NCBI GenBank assembly: GCA_963756545.1
Contig: CAVWNY010000008.1
Span: 620,001-684,000 of the forward strand
Direction: 5' to 3'
Length of the DNA: 64,000 nucleotides
Source of the DNA: DATFDN01 sp963756545
GTDB taxonomy: Bacteria; Pseudomonadota; Alphaproteobacteria; Acetobacterales; Acetobacteraceae
Shown here: positions 23,668-32,734 of the stretch, in pieces
How positions within the stretch are numbered: position 1 is the first letter of the stretch
Layout: each line of letters starts with the position of its first letter
Made by a program: the position numbers and the translations under genes
The notes under the pieces: model-generated
Seen by the model: the letters and a program-made list of their open reading frames with translations, nothing else
Database searches by the model: none
Told to the model about the DNA's origin: nothing

Positions 23668-24866
23668 ACGGACGCCAGCACCCGATCGCGCAGGCGGTTG
23701 CTGCCCTCGCGCGCGCCGAAGAAGATGTCGGGCGTGATCTCGTCCACGCCGCGACAGCCGGTGTAGGCCATCGTGTTGTCCATCTCCTTGCGCAGCACCG
23801 AGAGCGCATGCGCCGCGCCCGCCTGGCCCGCAACGGCGGTGCCATACAAAGTCGCGCGGCCGGTCAGCACCGCCTTGGCACCCAGCGCGAGCGCCTTCAC
23901 GATATCGGAGCCGCGGCGGATGCCGGAATCGAGGATCACCGTCGCGCGGTCCCCAACGGCCTCGGCGATCTCCGGCAGCACGTCGATCGCGGCGACGACG
24001 CTGTCCATGTTCCGTCCGCCATGGTTGGAGACGATGATGCCGTCCACGCCGTATTCAACCGCGCGCACCGCGTCGTCCGGACGGTTGATTCCCTTGAGCA
24101 TCAGGATGCCCGGCCACTTGTCGCGGAAGACGCGGATGTCGTCCCAGCACAGGCTGTCCTGACGCATCACCTCCTTGTGGCTCTGGTCGCCCGTCACCGG
24201 CCGGCGGAACGGATCGGGGTAGTTCTCGTTGCGCGGCATTCCGATCGTCCTGAAATACTTCATCAGCACGCTGGCCGCCCAGCGCGGATGCAATGCGACG
24301 TCGGCCGTGAAGCGCGGCGTGGCGTGGAACGGCAGCAGGAAGCCGTTGCGGGCGTTGTATTCGCGATTGGGCGAGACGATCGTGTCGGTGGTGACGATCA
24401 GCGCCTCGAAGCCGGCCCGGTGGGCGCGCTCGATCAACTGATAGGATAGCTCCCGCTGCTTCCAGACATAGAGCTGAAACCACAGCCGCCCACCGGCCTC
24501 CTTGGCGATCTTCTCCATCGAGGTCATCGCCCCGGTCGCCAGCGTGAACGGCACCTTCGCGCTCGCGGCGGCCTTGGCGAGTTCCAGTTCCCCCTCGTGC
24601 CAGCACAGCCCCGCCGCGCCGGTCGGCGCGATCGCCAGCGGCATGGACGAAGGCTTGCCGAACAGCGTGGTCGCCATATTGCGACCCGACACATCCACCA
24701 GGGCGCGGTGGCGCAGCTTGATCCGCTCGAACGCGGCGCGGTTGTTGCGCAACGCCACCTCGTCCTCGGTGCCGCGATCGACGAAGTCGAACACGCCGCG
24801 CGGCAGGCGACGCTTGGCGGCGAGGCGAAGGTCGTTGACGTTGTAGCAGCGGTCCAGCGCGGACAT
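23664..24866 (-). CDS. FMN-dependent alpha-hydroxy-acid oxidase/dehydrogenase
   Basis: This 400-aa flavoprotein is of the L-lactate dehydrogenase/glycolate oxidase family. Recognisable segments are PLAIAPTGAAGLCWHEGE and WFQLYVWKQRELSYQLIERA, a substrate/flavin lysine in PGILMLKGI and the catalytic histidine in IIVSNHGGRNMDS. FMN phosphate binding is by VILDSGIRRGSDIVKALALG and VLTGRATLYG. Substrate may be L-lactate, mandelate or glycolate; it cannot be decided here. The ATG at 24866 follows AGAGGAACCCGA, which is preferred to the earlier in-frame start. Confidence 0.92.
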   Translation of the reverse strand: MSALDRCYNVNDLRLAAKRRLPRGVFDFVDRGTEDEVALRNNRAAFERIKLRHRALVDVSGRNMATTLFGKPSSMPLAIAPTGAAGLCWHEGELELAKAAASAKVPFTLATGAMTSMEKIAKEAGGRLWFQLYVWKQRELSYQLIERAHRAGFEALIVTTDTIVSPNREYNARNGFLLPFHATPRFTADVALHPRWAASVLMKYFRTIGMPRNENYPDPFRRPVTGDQSHKEVMRQDSLCWDDIRVFRDKWPGILMLKGINRPDDAVRAVEYGVDGIIVSNHGGRNMDSVVAAIDVLPEIAEAVGDRATVILDSGIRRGSDIVKALALGAKAVLTGRATLYGTAVAGQAGAAHALSVLRKEMDNTMAYTGCRGVDEITPDIFFGAREGSNRLRDRVLASV

Positions 24867-24902
24867 TCGGGTTCCTCTTGTCTTTCTTGTCACCTCGTTC
24901 CT

Positions 24903-24984
24903 CGTCACCCCCGCGAAAGCGGGGGTCCAGGCGTCCCGGACTCCGGCGCGGCAAGCTTGGATTCCCGCTTTCGCGGGAATGACG
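24903..24984. repeat. REP-like palindromic repeat, family A, copy 3
   Basis: Two facing palindromes are present: CGTCACCCCCGCGAAAGCGG at the left, and TTCCCGCTTTCGCGGGAATGACG at the right, separated by about 30 nt. The arrangement is the same as in the copy at 3058-3146. It lies between the start of the alpha-hydroxy-acid oxidase gene and the end of the DOPA-dioxygenase-like gene. Confidence 0.8.
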
Positions 24985-24988
24985 GGAC

Positions 24989-25360
24989 CTAGTGTCCCTG
25001 CGTCTGCTCCGGCAGGATCTCCGTGTTCAGCTTCAGCACCTGGCCGAGCCAGAGCGCGTGCAGCAAGTGATCGTCGCGCGGACGTCCGGTTTCGGGGTGG
25101 ACCAGCACCGTCAGCCCCTGCCGGTTCAGCGCGAGCCAGGGCACGATCGCGGGGAACAGGTCGGGCGCGAAAAGCACCTGGAACATCGCCGTCGGGTGCG
25201 GTCCGACCGGCCCGTCGTGCATGCGCCCCATCTGGGCCGGAAATCGCTGCTCAATCCAGCCGCGCACCTGCGTCGCGATCTCCTTGGTGTGGGCGGGGTC
25301 GTAGTAGATATGCGCGTGCCAGTGGTCGATCAGGTCGGTGTCCTTCGGCTGCTCAGCCAT
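24989..25360 (-). CDS. DOPA 4,5-dioxygenase-family protein
   Basis: This 123-aa protein matches the small DOPA dioxygenase fold. WHAHIYYDPAHTKEIA is near the start, GRMHDGPVGPHPTAMFQV is in the middle and LTVLVHPETGRPRDDHLLHALWLG is near the end, all with conserved histidines. Fungal and plant members cleave the DOPA ring in betalain synthesis; bacterial roles are unknown. The ATG at 25360 is favoured over that at 25366 by the spacing to GGTGGAGG. It stands 48 nt downstream of the thiolase gene on the same strand and may be co-transcribed with it. Confidence 0.85.
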   Translation of the reverse strand: MAEQPKDTDLIDHWHAHIYYDPAHTKEIATQVRGWIEQRFPAQMGRMHDGPVGPHPTAMFQVLFAPDLFPAIVPWLALNRQGLTVLVHPETGRPRDDHLLHALWLGQVLKLNTEILPEQTQGH

Positions 25361-25408
25361 CCGCATCCTCCACCGTTTTCCTCATCTTGGGCCGGAGCGC
25401 CGCCGCGA

Positions 25409-26581
25409 TCAGCGCGCCGCCTCCAGGATCGACACGTAATTCGCGACCGCGGCGCCGCCCATGTTGAACACGCCCCCGATATCGGCCTTCGGAAGCTGCA
25501 TCCCCTCGGGCGCCTGCCCCGTGAGCTGCATCGCCACCAAGGCGTGCATCGAGACGCCGGTGGCGCCGATCGGATGGCCCTTCGCCTTCAGCCCGCCCGA
25601 CGGGTTGATGGGCAGCCGGCCGTCCTTCTGCGTCCAGCCCTCCAGTACCGCGCGCGCGCCCTGGCCGGGCGGGGTGAGGCCCATTGCCTCGTATTCCAGC
25701 AGCTCCGCGATGGTGAAGCAGTCATGGCTCTCGACGAACGAAAGGTCGTCCAGCGTGAGGCCGGCGCCGTCCAGCGCGCGCCGCCACGCCAACCCCGCGC
25801 CCTCGAATCCGGTGATGTCGCGCTTCGAGATCGGCAGGAAGTCGTTCACCTGTACGGCGGCGCGGAAACGCACCGCCTTGTCCATCGCGCGCGCCGTCTC
25901 CTCGTCGGTCAGCACCAGCGCGGCGGCCCCGTCGGAGACCAGCGAGCAGTCGGTGCGCTTGAGCGGCGGGGCGACATACGGGTTCTTCTCGCTCACCGTC
26001 CGGCAGAACTCATACCCGAGATCGCGGCGCATCTGCGCGTACGGGTTGGCGACGCCGTTCTTGTGGTTCTTCGCCGCGATCGCGGCCAGCGCGTCGGATT
26101 GATCGCCGTAGCGCTGGAAATACCGCTCCGCGATCCGGCCGAACACGCCTGCGAAGCCAGCGGCAATGTCGGATTCCTCGCGCTGATAGCAGGCCCTCAG
26201 CAGGATGTCGCCAACCTCGCGGCCCGGCGTCGCGGTCATCTTCTCCACGCCCACGACCAGCGCGAACCGCCCGCGTCCGGCGGCGAGGAAGTCGCGCGCG
26301 CCATGCACGGCGGCGGAGCCCGAGGCGCAGGCATTCTCGTAGCGCGTGGCGGGCTTGAACCGCAGATCCGGCAGGTGTTGCAGCACCAGTGAGGCGGGGA
26401 AGTCCTGCGCCGAGAATCCGTTGTTGAACAGGCTGACGAAGCTGGCGTCGATCTCGCCCGGGCCGATCCCGGCATCCTCGATCGCCGCTCCGGCGACGCG
26501 CCCGATCAGGCTTTCCACATCGGGGTCATCAAGCTTGCCGAAGGGCGAGTGGGCCCATCCGACGATGCAGGCTTCGGGCAT
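25409..26581 (-). CDS. Thiolase-family protein (SCP2-type acetyl-CoA acetyltransferase)
   Basis: This 390-aa thiolase-like protein has the active-site cysteine in YENACASGSAAVHGA. A histidine segment lies in FVESHDCFTIAELLEYEAMG, and the C-terminal motif is INPSGGLKAKGHPIGATGVS. It lacks the second C-terminal cysteine in the usual GGGxG context (GGVFNMGGAAVANY here), which is typical of SCP2-type thiolases whose true reaction is often unclear. It probably participates in CoA-ester degradation or condensation. Confidence 0.88.
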   Translation of the reverse strand: MPEACIVGWAHSPFGKLDDPDVESLIGRVAGAAIEDAGIGPGEIDASFVSLFNNGFSAQDFPASLVLQHLPDLRFKPATRYENACASGSAAVHGARDFLAAGRGRFALVVGVEKMTATPGREVGDILLRACYQREESDIAAGFAGVFGRIAERYFQRYGDQSDALAAIAAKNHKNGVANPYAQMRRDLGYEFCRTVSEKNPYVAPPLKRTDCSLVSDGAAALVLTDEETARAMDKAVRFRAAVQVNDFLPISKRDITGFEGAGLAWRRALDGAGLTLDDLSFVESHDCFTIAELLEYEAMGLTPPGQGARAVLEGWTQKDGRLPINPSGGLKAKGHPIGATGVSMHALVAMQLTGQAPEGMQLPKADIGGVFNMGGAAVANYVSILEAAR

Positions 26582-26763
26582 TGGAACCCTCCTTCAACTA
26601 CTCTGCCGCCAGTCTAGAGCCGTTTCCGTCCGGCTGGAAACCGGCGCGGGCGTCCCTTGCCGAGGGATCGCGCGGCGTGACTTAGAGTCGAGGGCACCGC
26701 CGTCGTTCTTATTGTTCAAACCAGAACGGGGCAAACGCATGAGACGACATGCCCCTTCTACAA

Positions 26764-27552
26764 CTATCCGGGGACGCAACCCTTTATCGCGTTGGCGCGC
26801 GCGGGGTAAACGATATGCCCAGCGGCGCCCGCTGGCAGATGAGAGCGTACTCGTGCTTTTAGTCCGTCGATATCGCCAGACGAGAGCGTGGCGAGCGTCG
26901 GGCGCAAACTTGCTGCCATGGTCGTGGTGGTCCAGAAGTCCTCGAAGTTGGCGAACGTTCGCTGCACCGTGATCTCGCGTGTCTCGACGGCGTCAAACCC
27001 CGCGCCAGTCCACAAGTCATGCAGCGCCTCCATTCGCGAAGCACCAACGGTGGGGGGCAGCAGTGGGATGATGCCCAGCTCCCGCATAGCTGCGTGGATC
27101 GGCTCGAAGGGAAATCCCCCGCCTAGTATATCCCACGCGTAGGTCGCAACCGCACCGCCCGGGCGAACCACCCGTGCCATTTCAGCAACGCCTTTGGCCG
27201 GATCAGGAACGAAGAAGATCACCAGCGCCATGACGGCGGCATCGAACCGGTCAGTGGGGAAAGGCAGGGCCATGGCGTCACCTTGGAGAAACTTGGCTCC
27301 GTGCATCGCAGGCCTGGCGCTCGCGAAAGCGAGCTGTGCTTCAGAAGGATCGATCCCCTGTGCCTCTGCCGGAGCGCATCGCTGGGTGAGCAACTCGGTG
27401 AAGGCACCGTTGCCGCAGCCGACATCTATCCAACGCAGGCCCGGAGCTGGCGCCAGCCAATCGAGGAAGCCTTCGCCCGCGAGCCGGCTCCAGACACCCA
27501 TCGTCCGCTCGTAGACATTCCCGTCGTTGAAATGGATAGCCTGACCAACCAT
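26764..27552 (-). CDS. Class I SAM-dependent methyltransferase
   Basis: This 262-aa protein has the SAM-binding motif I RWIDVGCGNGAFTELL, motif II in FLQGDAMALPFPTDRFDAAV and a post-motif region MARVVRPGGAVATYAWD, as in UbiE/Coq5-like methyltransferases. Substrate is unknown. I chose the ATG at 27552 because the protein-like sequence starts there (MVGQAIHFNDGNVYERTMGV); the upstream part in the same frame is low-complexity and falls in the promoter region of the divergent amidohydrolase. Confidence 0.85.
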   Translation of the reverse strand: MVGQAIHFNDGNVYERTMGVWSRLAGEGFLDWLAPAPGLRWIDVGCGNGAFTELLTQRCAPAEAQGIDPSEAQLAFASARPAMHGAKFLQGDAMALPFPTDRFDAAVMALVIFFVPDPAKGVAEMARVVRPGGAVATYAWDILGGGFPFEPIHAAMRELGIIPLLPPTVGASRMEALHDLWTGAGFDAVETREITVQRTFANFEDFWTTTTMAASLRPTLATLSSGDIDGLKARVRSHLPAGAAGHIVYPARANAIKGCVPG

Positions 27553-27813
27553 TGCCGCTAACCTTCTGTTTGCCGAGACATCCTCAATGACACTACAGTT
27601 CGGATCGAAGAACCAGCAGCTATCTGGTGACGGTACGAAATCATTGCAGGCCGTGGAAAGCTCCGTCTGACGGGATTCCGGCGCGGAGTGCCGCCCGATA
27701 GAACTCTCGGCATGACGCACATCACGGGTCACGACCACTCTCAGTCTCAGATGGCGGCATGGGGCATGTCCCGCGTCACACCGGCGCGGAGCGGTTTCGG
27801 GGAGGAAACGGGA

Positions 27814-28974
27814 ATGGAGACACGCAGGCACTTCTTCAAGGCCCCGGCGAGCGGGATCGTCTTCTGCGGCTGCGGGATGATCGGCGCGACCCATGCGCAG
27901 CAACCCGGAGGGCAGCGGCCCGGGGGACAGCAATCCGCCGGGCAGCAACCCGCGGGGCAACAATCCGGGGAACGGCAGTCAGCGGGGCAGCGCCAGCCCG
28001 TCACTGTCAACGGCAAGCGCGTGAAAACGGTCGATGTCCACTCGCACTGCCTGTTCCACGAGGCAGCCGCTCTGCTGGGGGATGAAGCCTCCAAACTGAC
28101 GCCGCCCGTCAAGGGCTCCGAGAACGCCTATCTCGTCATCGAGGACCGCTTCAAGAGCATGGACGCCATGGCGATCGACATGGAGGTGCTGTCGATCAAC
28201 CCGTTCTGGTACGGCAAGGACCGTGACCTCGCCGCCCAGATCGTCACCATCCAGAACGAGAAGCTGGCGGAGCTGTGCGCGGCGCACCCGGACCGCTTCG
28301 CGGCCTTTGCCTCGCTCACATTGCAGGACCCCGACCTCGCAATGCGGCAGCTTGAGAAGGCGGTGAAGCAGCAGGGGTTGCGCGGGGCGGCGATCGGCGG
28401 AGTGGTGGCGGGCGCGGAGTTCTCGGACCCCAAGTTCCACCCGGTGTGGGCGAAGGCGGAAGAGCTTGGGGCCGTGCTGTTCATCCACCCGCAGGGCGTA
28501 CCCGAGCTCGCCCCGCGTCTCAAGGGCAACGGCTGGCTCCCGAACTTGATCGGCAATCCGCTGGAGACGACGATCGCGCTGCAGCACTTGATCTTCGAGG
28601 GCACCCTGGACCGCTTCCCCGGTCTCAAGATCATCGCCGCGCACGGGGGCGGCTATCTCCCGTCCTATGCGGGGCGATCCGACCAGGCCTGCTTTGTCGG
28701 CGCGGCCTTCTGCGATCCGAATATCAACCTGAAAAAGCGGCCGACCGAATACCTGAACCAGATCTATTACGACTCGCTCGTGTTCACCCCCGAGGCGCTG
28801 CGCCACCTCGCGGCACAGGTGGGCGCCAGTCAGATCATGCTGGGAAGCGACTATCCGTATCTGTGGGAGCTGCACCCGGTAGACCATGTCTTCGCGACGA
28901 GCACGCTTAGCGACGACGAAAAGGCGGCGATCCTGGGCGGCAATGCGGCGCGCCTGTTCGGATTCCAGGCGTGA
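27814..28974 (+). CDS. Exported metal-dependent amidohydrolase with pentapeptide linker
   Basis: This 386-aa protein starts with a Tat-like signal (RRHFFKAPASGIVF). A linker of six degenerate 5-residue repeats follows (QQPGG, QRPGG, QQSAG and so on, residues about 29-58), and then an amidohydrolase barrel. Metal ligands are visible in VDVHSHCLFH (HxH), VLFIHPQG (His), IIAAHGGGYLPS (His) and LGSDYPYLW (Asp). The barrel resembles aminocarboxymuconate-semialdehyde decarboxylase/2-hydroxy-acid decarboxylase relatives. The ATG at 27814 follows GGAGGAAACGGG. The linker is unusual for this family and may tether the domain in the envelope. Confidence 0.84.
   Translation: METRRHFFKAPASGIVFCGCGMIGATHAQQPGGQRPGGQQSAGQQPAGQQSGERQSAGQRQPVTVNGKRVKTVDVHSHCLFHEAAALLGDEASKLTPPVKGSENAYLVIEDRFKSMDAMAIDMEVLSINPFWYGKDRDLAAQIVTIQNEKLAELCAAHPDRFAAFASLTLQDPDLAMRQLEKAVKQQGLRGAAIGGVVAGAEFSDPKFHPVWAKAEELGAVLFIHPQGVPELAPRLKGNGWLPNLIGNPLETTIALQHLIFEGTLDRFPGLKIIAAHGGGYLPSYAGRSDQACFVGAAFCDPNINLKKRPTEYLNQIYYDSLVFTPEALRHLAAQVGASQIMLGSDYPYLWELHPVDHVFATSTLSDDEKAAILGGNAARLFGFQA
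27898..27987 (+). repeat. 15-bp tandem repeat encoding a pentapeptide linker
   Basis: Six imperfect 15-bp units of the form CAGCAACCCGGAGGG code for QQPGG-like pentapeptides inside the amidohydrolase gene, directly after the signal peptide. Unit length is a multiple of three, so copy-number change would keep the frame. Substitutions are mostly in third positions and in the last two codons. Confidence 0.85.
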
Positions 28975-29639
28975 TATCCCGCCCGGACCGAATCGCCGCG
29001 TAGCTGAACCTTAAGAGGCAGTTGCCACAACTACCCTGGGTTGAGTTGACCTGCCCGTCCGGCCCGCCGTGCCGGTGCCCATCTCTGGGATTTACAGAGA
29101 TGGGCACGCGCGTCATGGTCCGCGTCCGCACCGTGTTCGCGGACACAGGCTCCGATGCCGACGGCAACCGCGCCCTGTGCCGCGGCTCGAGGCCGAGCCG
29201 CACATCCACAAGCGGCGGCAGCCGGGCGGATCGGGCGCCTCTTAGGTGAGGGCATTTCCTTGCGCCTCATCCCTGTCTTCCTCGCGCACCAGCCGTGTGA
29301 TGTTCCGACTCGCGATCGCTGGGCAGCGAGCGCCCTTTGTAAATGCAACGACGCTACGGGTCGGCCGGTCCGGGCGCGATCACATTCTGTTGATGCACCG
29401 AACGCCCCCTCCAAATGAAGGGGGCGGAGCAGGCCGCGCGAGGATACGGCTCCTGTCGCGGCCTAGGCTTGACCTCAGGCGGGTGCAGACTTGTTGGCGG
29501 CTATGTCGATGGCACCGACCGAACGTGCAAGGACACTTCGACCTGCCGGTTTGTCGGGCAAATTATCAATATGATGTACGCCTTGGAAAATCCGAAAAGT
29601 TTCCGATTAAATTGATACTATCAACAGCGGGAGGCAAGA
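28975..29639. other. 665-bp stretch without a convincing gene
   Basis: The only readings of useful length here (both strands) are low-complexity Ala/Arg-rich or begin inside other features. The region holds a perfect 13-bp hairpin at 29075-29107. Its last 80 bp (29555-29635) are visibly A+T-rich and probably contain the promoter of the secreted protease. I see no tRNA or recognisable small RNA. Confidence 0.6.
29075..29107. repeat. Perfect 13-bp hairpin in gene-poor region
   Basis: GTGCCCATCTCTG (29075-29087) and its exact complement CAGAGATGGGCAC (29095-29107) flank the 7-nt loop GGATTTA. No T-tract follows, so it is not a typical intrinsic terminator. It may be a structured element of an unannotated transcript or a terminator relic downstream of the amidohydrolase. 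Confidence 0.65.
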
Positions 29640-31502
29640 ATGGGTCGGAGCCAAAAGGCTGCCACCTTGATCGGGGCAGCTGCGATTGGCGTGCTCGGCG
29701 TATCGGTATCGCCGGCGTGGGCCGGTTGGGACGCGACGAACGGGGCCAACTTCGTCGGCAGTTGGTCCACTACGTGGCAGAGTCCAACTGGCAGCTATAA
29801 CTCGCCACTGCAACTCACCGGCCCCACTGGAGCCGGCACGCTCACCGGGTTCTATAACAACGGCACGGTGACCGGCACGGTCACGCCCCACATGGGCGGA
29901 GGTGGGCGGGACGGATGGGTCTACGCAGGCAAGTGGCAGCGCACCGGTAGTGACTCGTCCGGCGGGGCCTGCCAGTACGGGCGCTTCCAGATGACGCTAC
30001 TCGACCAGGGGCTTACGGCCGGCACGCAGGAACCAGACCTGACCTACACCGGCAAATGGAGCTACTGCGACGCCGACCCGATGGACGACGCGAACCCGCA
30101 GCAATGGACCGGCGATCAGCCGCAGAATCTTGGGTTCAACGGGTATGTCCTTCCTGTGCCTCTGTATCCCCAGCTGACCAACATGTGGTGCTGGGCCGCC
30201 TCGACCGAGATGGTCGTCAAATACCTGTATCCGGCAATCAACATCGAGCAGGGGGACGAAGCGAATACTCGGACCGGCCGCACAGACTGCATCAAAGACC
30301 CGACGCCCGGCACGGACGCGAAGCCGATCTGCAACGTCGGTGGCTGGGAGATGTTCGACAAGTACGGCGTGTCATTCAACGAGAATGACGAGACCTTCGT
30401 GTCCAAGCCGAACCCCGATCTTTCGCCGCCCGACCCGACGAAAACCGTTGGTTACGTGGCCGGCAGCGGTACCGAGGCGATGAGCTGGGACGCGCTGAAA
30501 ACCGCGATCAACGCGGGGCAACCAGTGATGTTCGCCTGGGCGTGGCGGATGCACCCCGCGGTGGTCGGGGATCGCTACGTCGATGGTGGACACATGATGG
30601 TTGCCCGCGGCTGGTCCACGGTCGGCGGGCAGAACTACGTTTTCGTCAACAATCCCTGGTCGCCGCAGGAGGGCGACGAGGACATCATGCCGTATGACGC
30701 ATGGGTGGGCGGGCTGGATCAGGACCACGTCCATTGGGCCGACTTCAGCGAGTTCGGCCGTGCCGTTGCCGCCCAGGCAAGCGGCAGCGTACCCAGCGGC
30801 ACAGGCGCGGGCGGCAGGCTGGCCGGGGCGGAGATCCGTGTTGCGCCCGAACTCTCGTTCGTTCAGACGCGGCTGGTGACCCCGAGCAACCCGCGAATTC
30901 TGCTGCCCCGCCCGGGAACGTTGCTTCCGGCGCTTCCGAACCGAGAGGTCGTGCAAGCCGAGGCGTTGCGGGTCGTGCCGCATGCGCGCGTGCTGGCCGC
31001 AGAACCGCAAGCGCTGCGCGTGCTCGGCCTGAGGACCGAGGCCGAGAGGCGCGAGGCGACGCTGGGGCAAGGCCTTCAGGAGTACACGCTCAGCCGCGGC
31101 GCGCTCGCGAGCTACCGGCCCCCGGCACGACCGGAGAGCCTGCTCACACAGCCGAGCGCGGTGCTGTTCCCGTTGGTGGTGAACGGCGCGCCGCGGTCGG
31201 CGATCCGCATCCAGATCCGGGGCGAGGTGGCCCGGGTGGGCTCGTTCGGTAGCGCGGTGCTGATCCGACAGATTGTTGCGGTCACGCCGCTCACGGGTTC
31301 TGGGGCCGCCGGGTCGAGCGGGATCCGGGTACCGGCGCTAGGGCTGTATTTCGTGACCCGCGAGAGCGCGAACGAGCTGGAGTTGGCACCGGTGTTCGAC
31401 ACGCCGCAGCTAGGCCTCGTTCGCGGTCGGTTCGAGCCTGCCTCGGCGGTGTTTGCCCGGCTGGCCCCGTTCGCCGCCGCGATGACAGGCCGGACCATGT
31501 AG
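29640..31502 (+). CDS. Secreted papain-like (C39/C70-type) cysteine protease, multidomain
   Basis: This 620-aa protein has a signal peptide (ATLIGAAAIGVLGVSVSPAWA). Residues 30-145 form a Gly/Thr/Trp-rich beta domain (VGSWSTTWQSP, TLTGFYNNGTVTG). Residues about 165-370 form a papain-like domain with catalytic Cys184 in QLTNMWCWAASTEMVVKYL, His318 in VDGGHMMVARGW and Asn338 in YVFVNNPWSP. A 250-residue C-terminal region (REVVQAEALRVVPHARVL and on) is of unknown fold. The MWCWAA signature is typical of papain-like C39_2/AvrRpt2-type peptidases. The start is supported by GGGAGGCAAGA. It may process exported peptides or host proteins; the disrupted Ser/Gly-rich gene directly downstream could be a partner. 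Confidence 0.8.
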   Translation: MGRSQKAATLIGAAAIGVLGVSVSPAWAGWDATNGANFVGSWSTTWQSPTGSYNSPLQLTGPTGAGTLTGFYNNGTVTGTVTPHMGGGGRDGWVYAGKWQRTGSDSSGGACQYGRFQMTLLDQGLTAGTQEPDLTYTGKWSYCDADPMDDANPQQWTGDQPQNLGFNGYVLPVPLYPQLTNMWCWAASTEMVVKYLYPAINIEQGDEANTRTGRTDCIKDPTPGTDAKPICNVGGWEMFDKYGVSFNENDETFVSKPNPDLSPPDPTKTVGYVAGSGTEAMSWDALKTAINAGQPVMFAWAWRMHPAVVGDRYVDGGHMMVARGWSTVGGQNYVFVNNPWSPQEGDEDIMPYDAWVGGLDQDHVHWADFSEFGRAVAAQASGSVPSGTGAGGRLAGAEIRVAPELSFVQTRLVTPSNPRILLPRPGTLLPALPNREVVQAEALRVVPHARVLAAEPQALRVLGLRTEAERREATLGQGLQEYTLSRGALASYRPPARPESLLTQPSAVLFPLVVNGAPRSAIRIQIRGEVARVGSFGSAVLIRQIVAVTPLTGSGAAGSSGIRVPALGLYFVTRESANELELAPVFDTPQLGLVRGRFEPASAVFARLAPFAAAMTGRTM

Positions 31503-31564
31503 CGCGCTGAGACCTTCGACTTTCTACTCGCTGTCACGCGCTCGTCTCAACGAGGTAATGTTTG

Positions 31565-32693
31565 ATGCCTAGTCCAAGCTTTGGCGCCGGCAGGAACTCT
31601 GGTCAGGACGCAACGGAGCAGGACGGAACCCTCCTCCTCTCCTTCGAACCAGATCCCGGACACGCACCCAGACCGTTCAAAAAGAGAGATGCAAATCTGA
31701 AGAGGATTGAAGAAAAGCAAGTAGTGAACAGCATTACGAGCGGAAGGCGCTTAATGCTGCGCGGCCTTGCATCGCGAGCAGCATTGGAACGTCGATTGAT
31801 GCTCTCAGTAAGAGGTTGGCTCATGACATGGGGTCCTCAAGCGGAACCAGGAGGAATGTCGTAAGAGATGAGCCGAGAGACCCCTTAAACCAAGCGGGCT
31901 CGTCAAACGCTGATAACACTTCGCATGAGACAAACTCTTCGCAGGAGCCGTCGAAGTCATCGGAGGAGGCGAACTCCTTACAAGAGCCGCCAAGCTCGTC
32001 TCAACAGTCTTCGAGCTCATCTCAAGAATCGGATTCATCGAAGCCGGCCAATGCCACGACAAATGACCAGGGGCAGGGTGGTTCAGGGCAGGGTGGTTCA
32101 AACGGGCAGGTCACTGGGGACACGGGTGGTGCGGAGGGTGCAGGTGGCAATTCCAGCGGAGGACAAACAATCGAGCAAACATCGATAGAAGGGGTTATGC
32201 AAGCCATCGAATGATTCAGATAAGGCAGCCTCGTCGAAAGGACATTGGGTCCAAGTGACTGACCCAGAGACTGGTAGTTATTTCGATCGAATGTTTCTTC
32301 CGGATTTTGATTTAAGGGCCGAATGACCGCGGGCTAACAGGTGACCACAGCCACAATGGCGGCGGCGGCGGCGGCAACGGCGGCAGCGGTGGTCATGCGG
32401 CTCCCGTCGGCCCTTCAGGGGAAGCCAACGAAAATAATGCTAAGGGCTTCACACCTGAACAGCTGGCAAGCATATTGGCAAATCTTGGCAAGAGCACGGC
32501 CCGGCTGGACGCTGGACGAACACGCGCCGCAGGTCTCCAAATTGTTGTGGATGATCTCAAAAAAAGATATCCTAACGCTACTATAAAATCCCAGCAAGTA
32601 TCGTCCGTGCTCGCAATTGGAGAGACGCTAAACAAGCTCTCTCAAAGCCAGCTTGAGAAGATGATAATCCTTTTGAAGTCTTATCATCGCTGA
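31565..32693 (+). pseudogene. Ser/Gly/Asn-rich protein gene broken by three apparent frameshifts
   Basis: Joining three reading frames gives one protein-like sequence of about 370 residues. Part 1 runs from the ATG at 31565 (MPSPSFGAGRNSGQD to KRIEEK). Part 2, from about 31711, contains LNAARPCIASSIGTSIDALS and a Ser/Gln/Glu-rich stretch (EPPSSSQQSSSSSQESDSS). Part 3, from about 32189, contains KGHWVQVTDPETGSYF and MFLPDFDL. Part 4, from about 32316, has HSHNGGGGGGNGGSGGH and then a helical C-terminus (GFTPEQLASILANLGKS to LLKSYHR) ending at 32693. The shifts fall near AAAA (31713-31716), GGGG (32191-32194) and AAGGG (32314-32318). I do not recognise the family. Composition is less GC-rich than the surroundings. 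Confidence 0.5.
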
Positions 32694-32734
32694 AGGCATT
32701 CCTGCAGCTTCGCCGACCCTCCTAAACTGATGCA

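Noticed and set aside
27898..27987. Possible CRISPR-like repeat array
   Set aside because: Units are directly adjacent 15-bp in-frame repeats coding for a linker; there are no spacers.
29031..29414. 127-codon minus-strand reading in the gene-poor region
   Set aside because: Arg/Ala-rich with an irregular composition and no homology-like features; it includes the hairpin.
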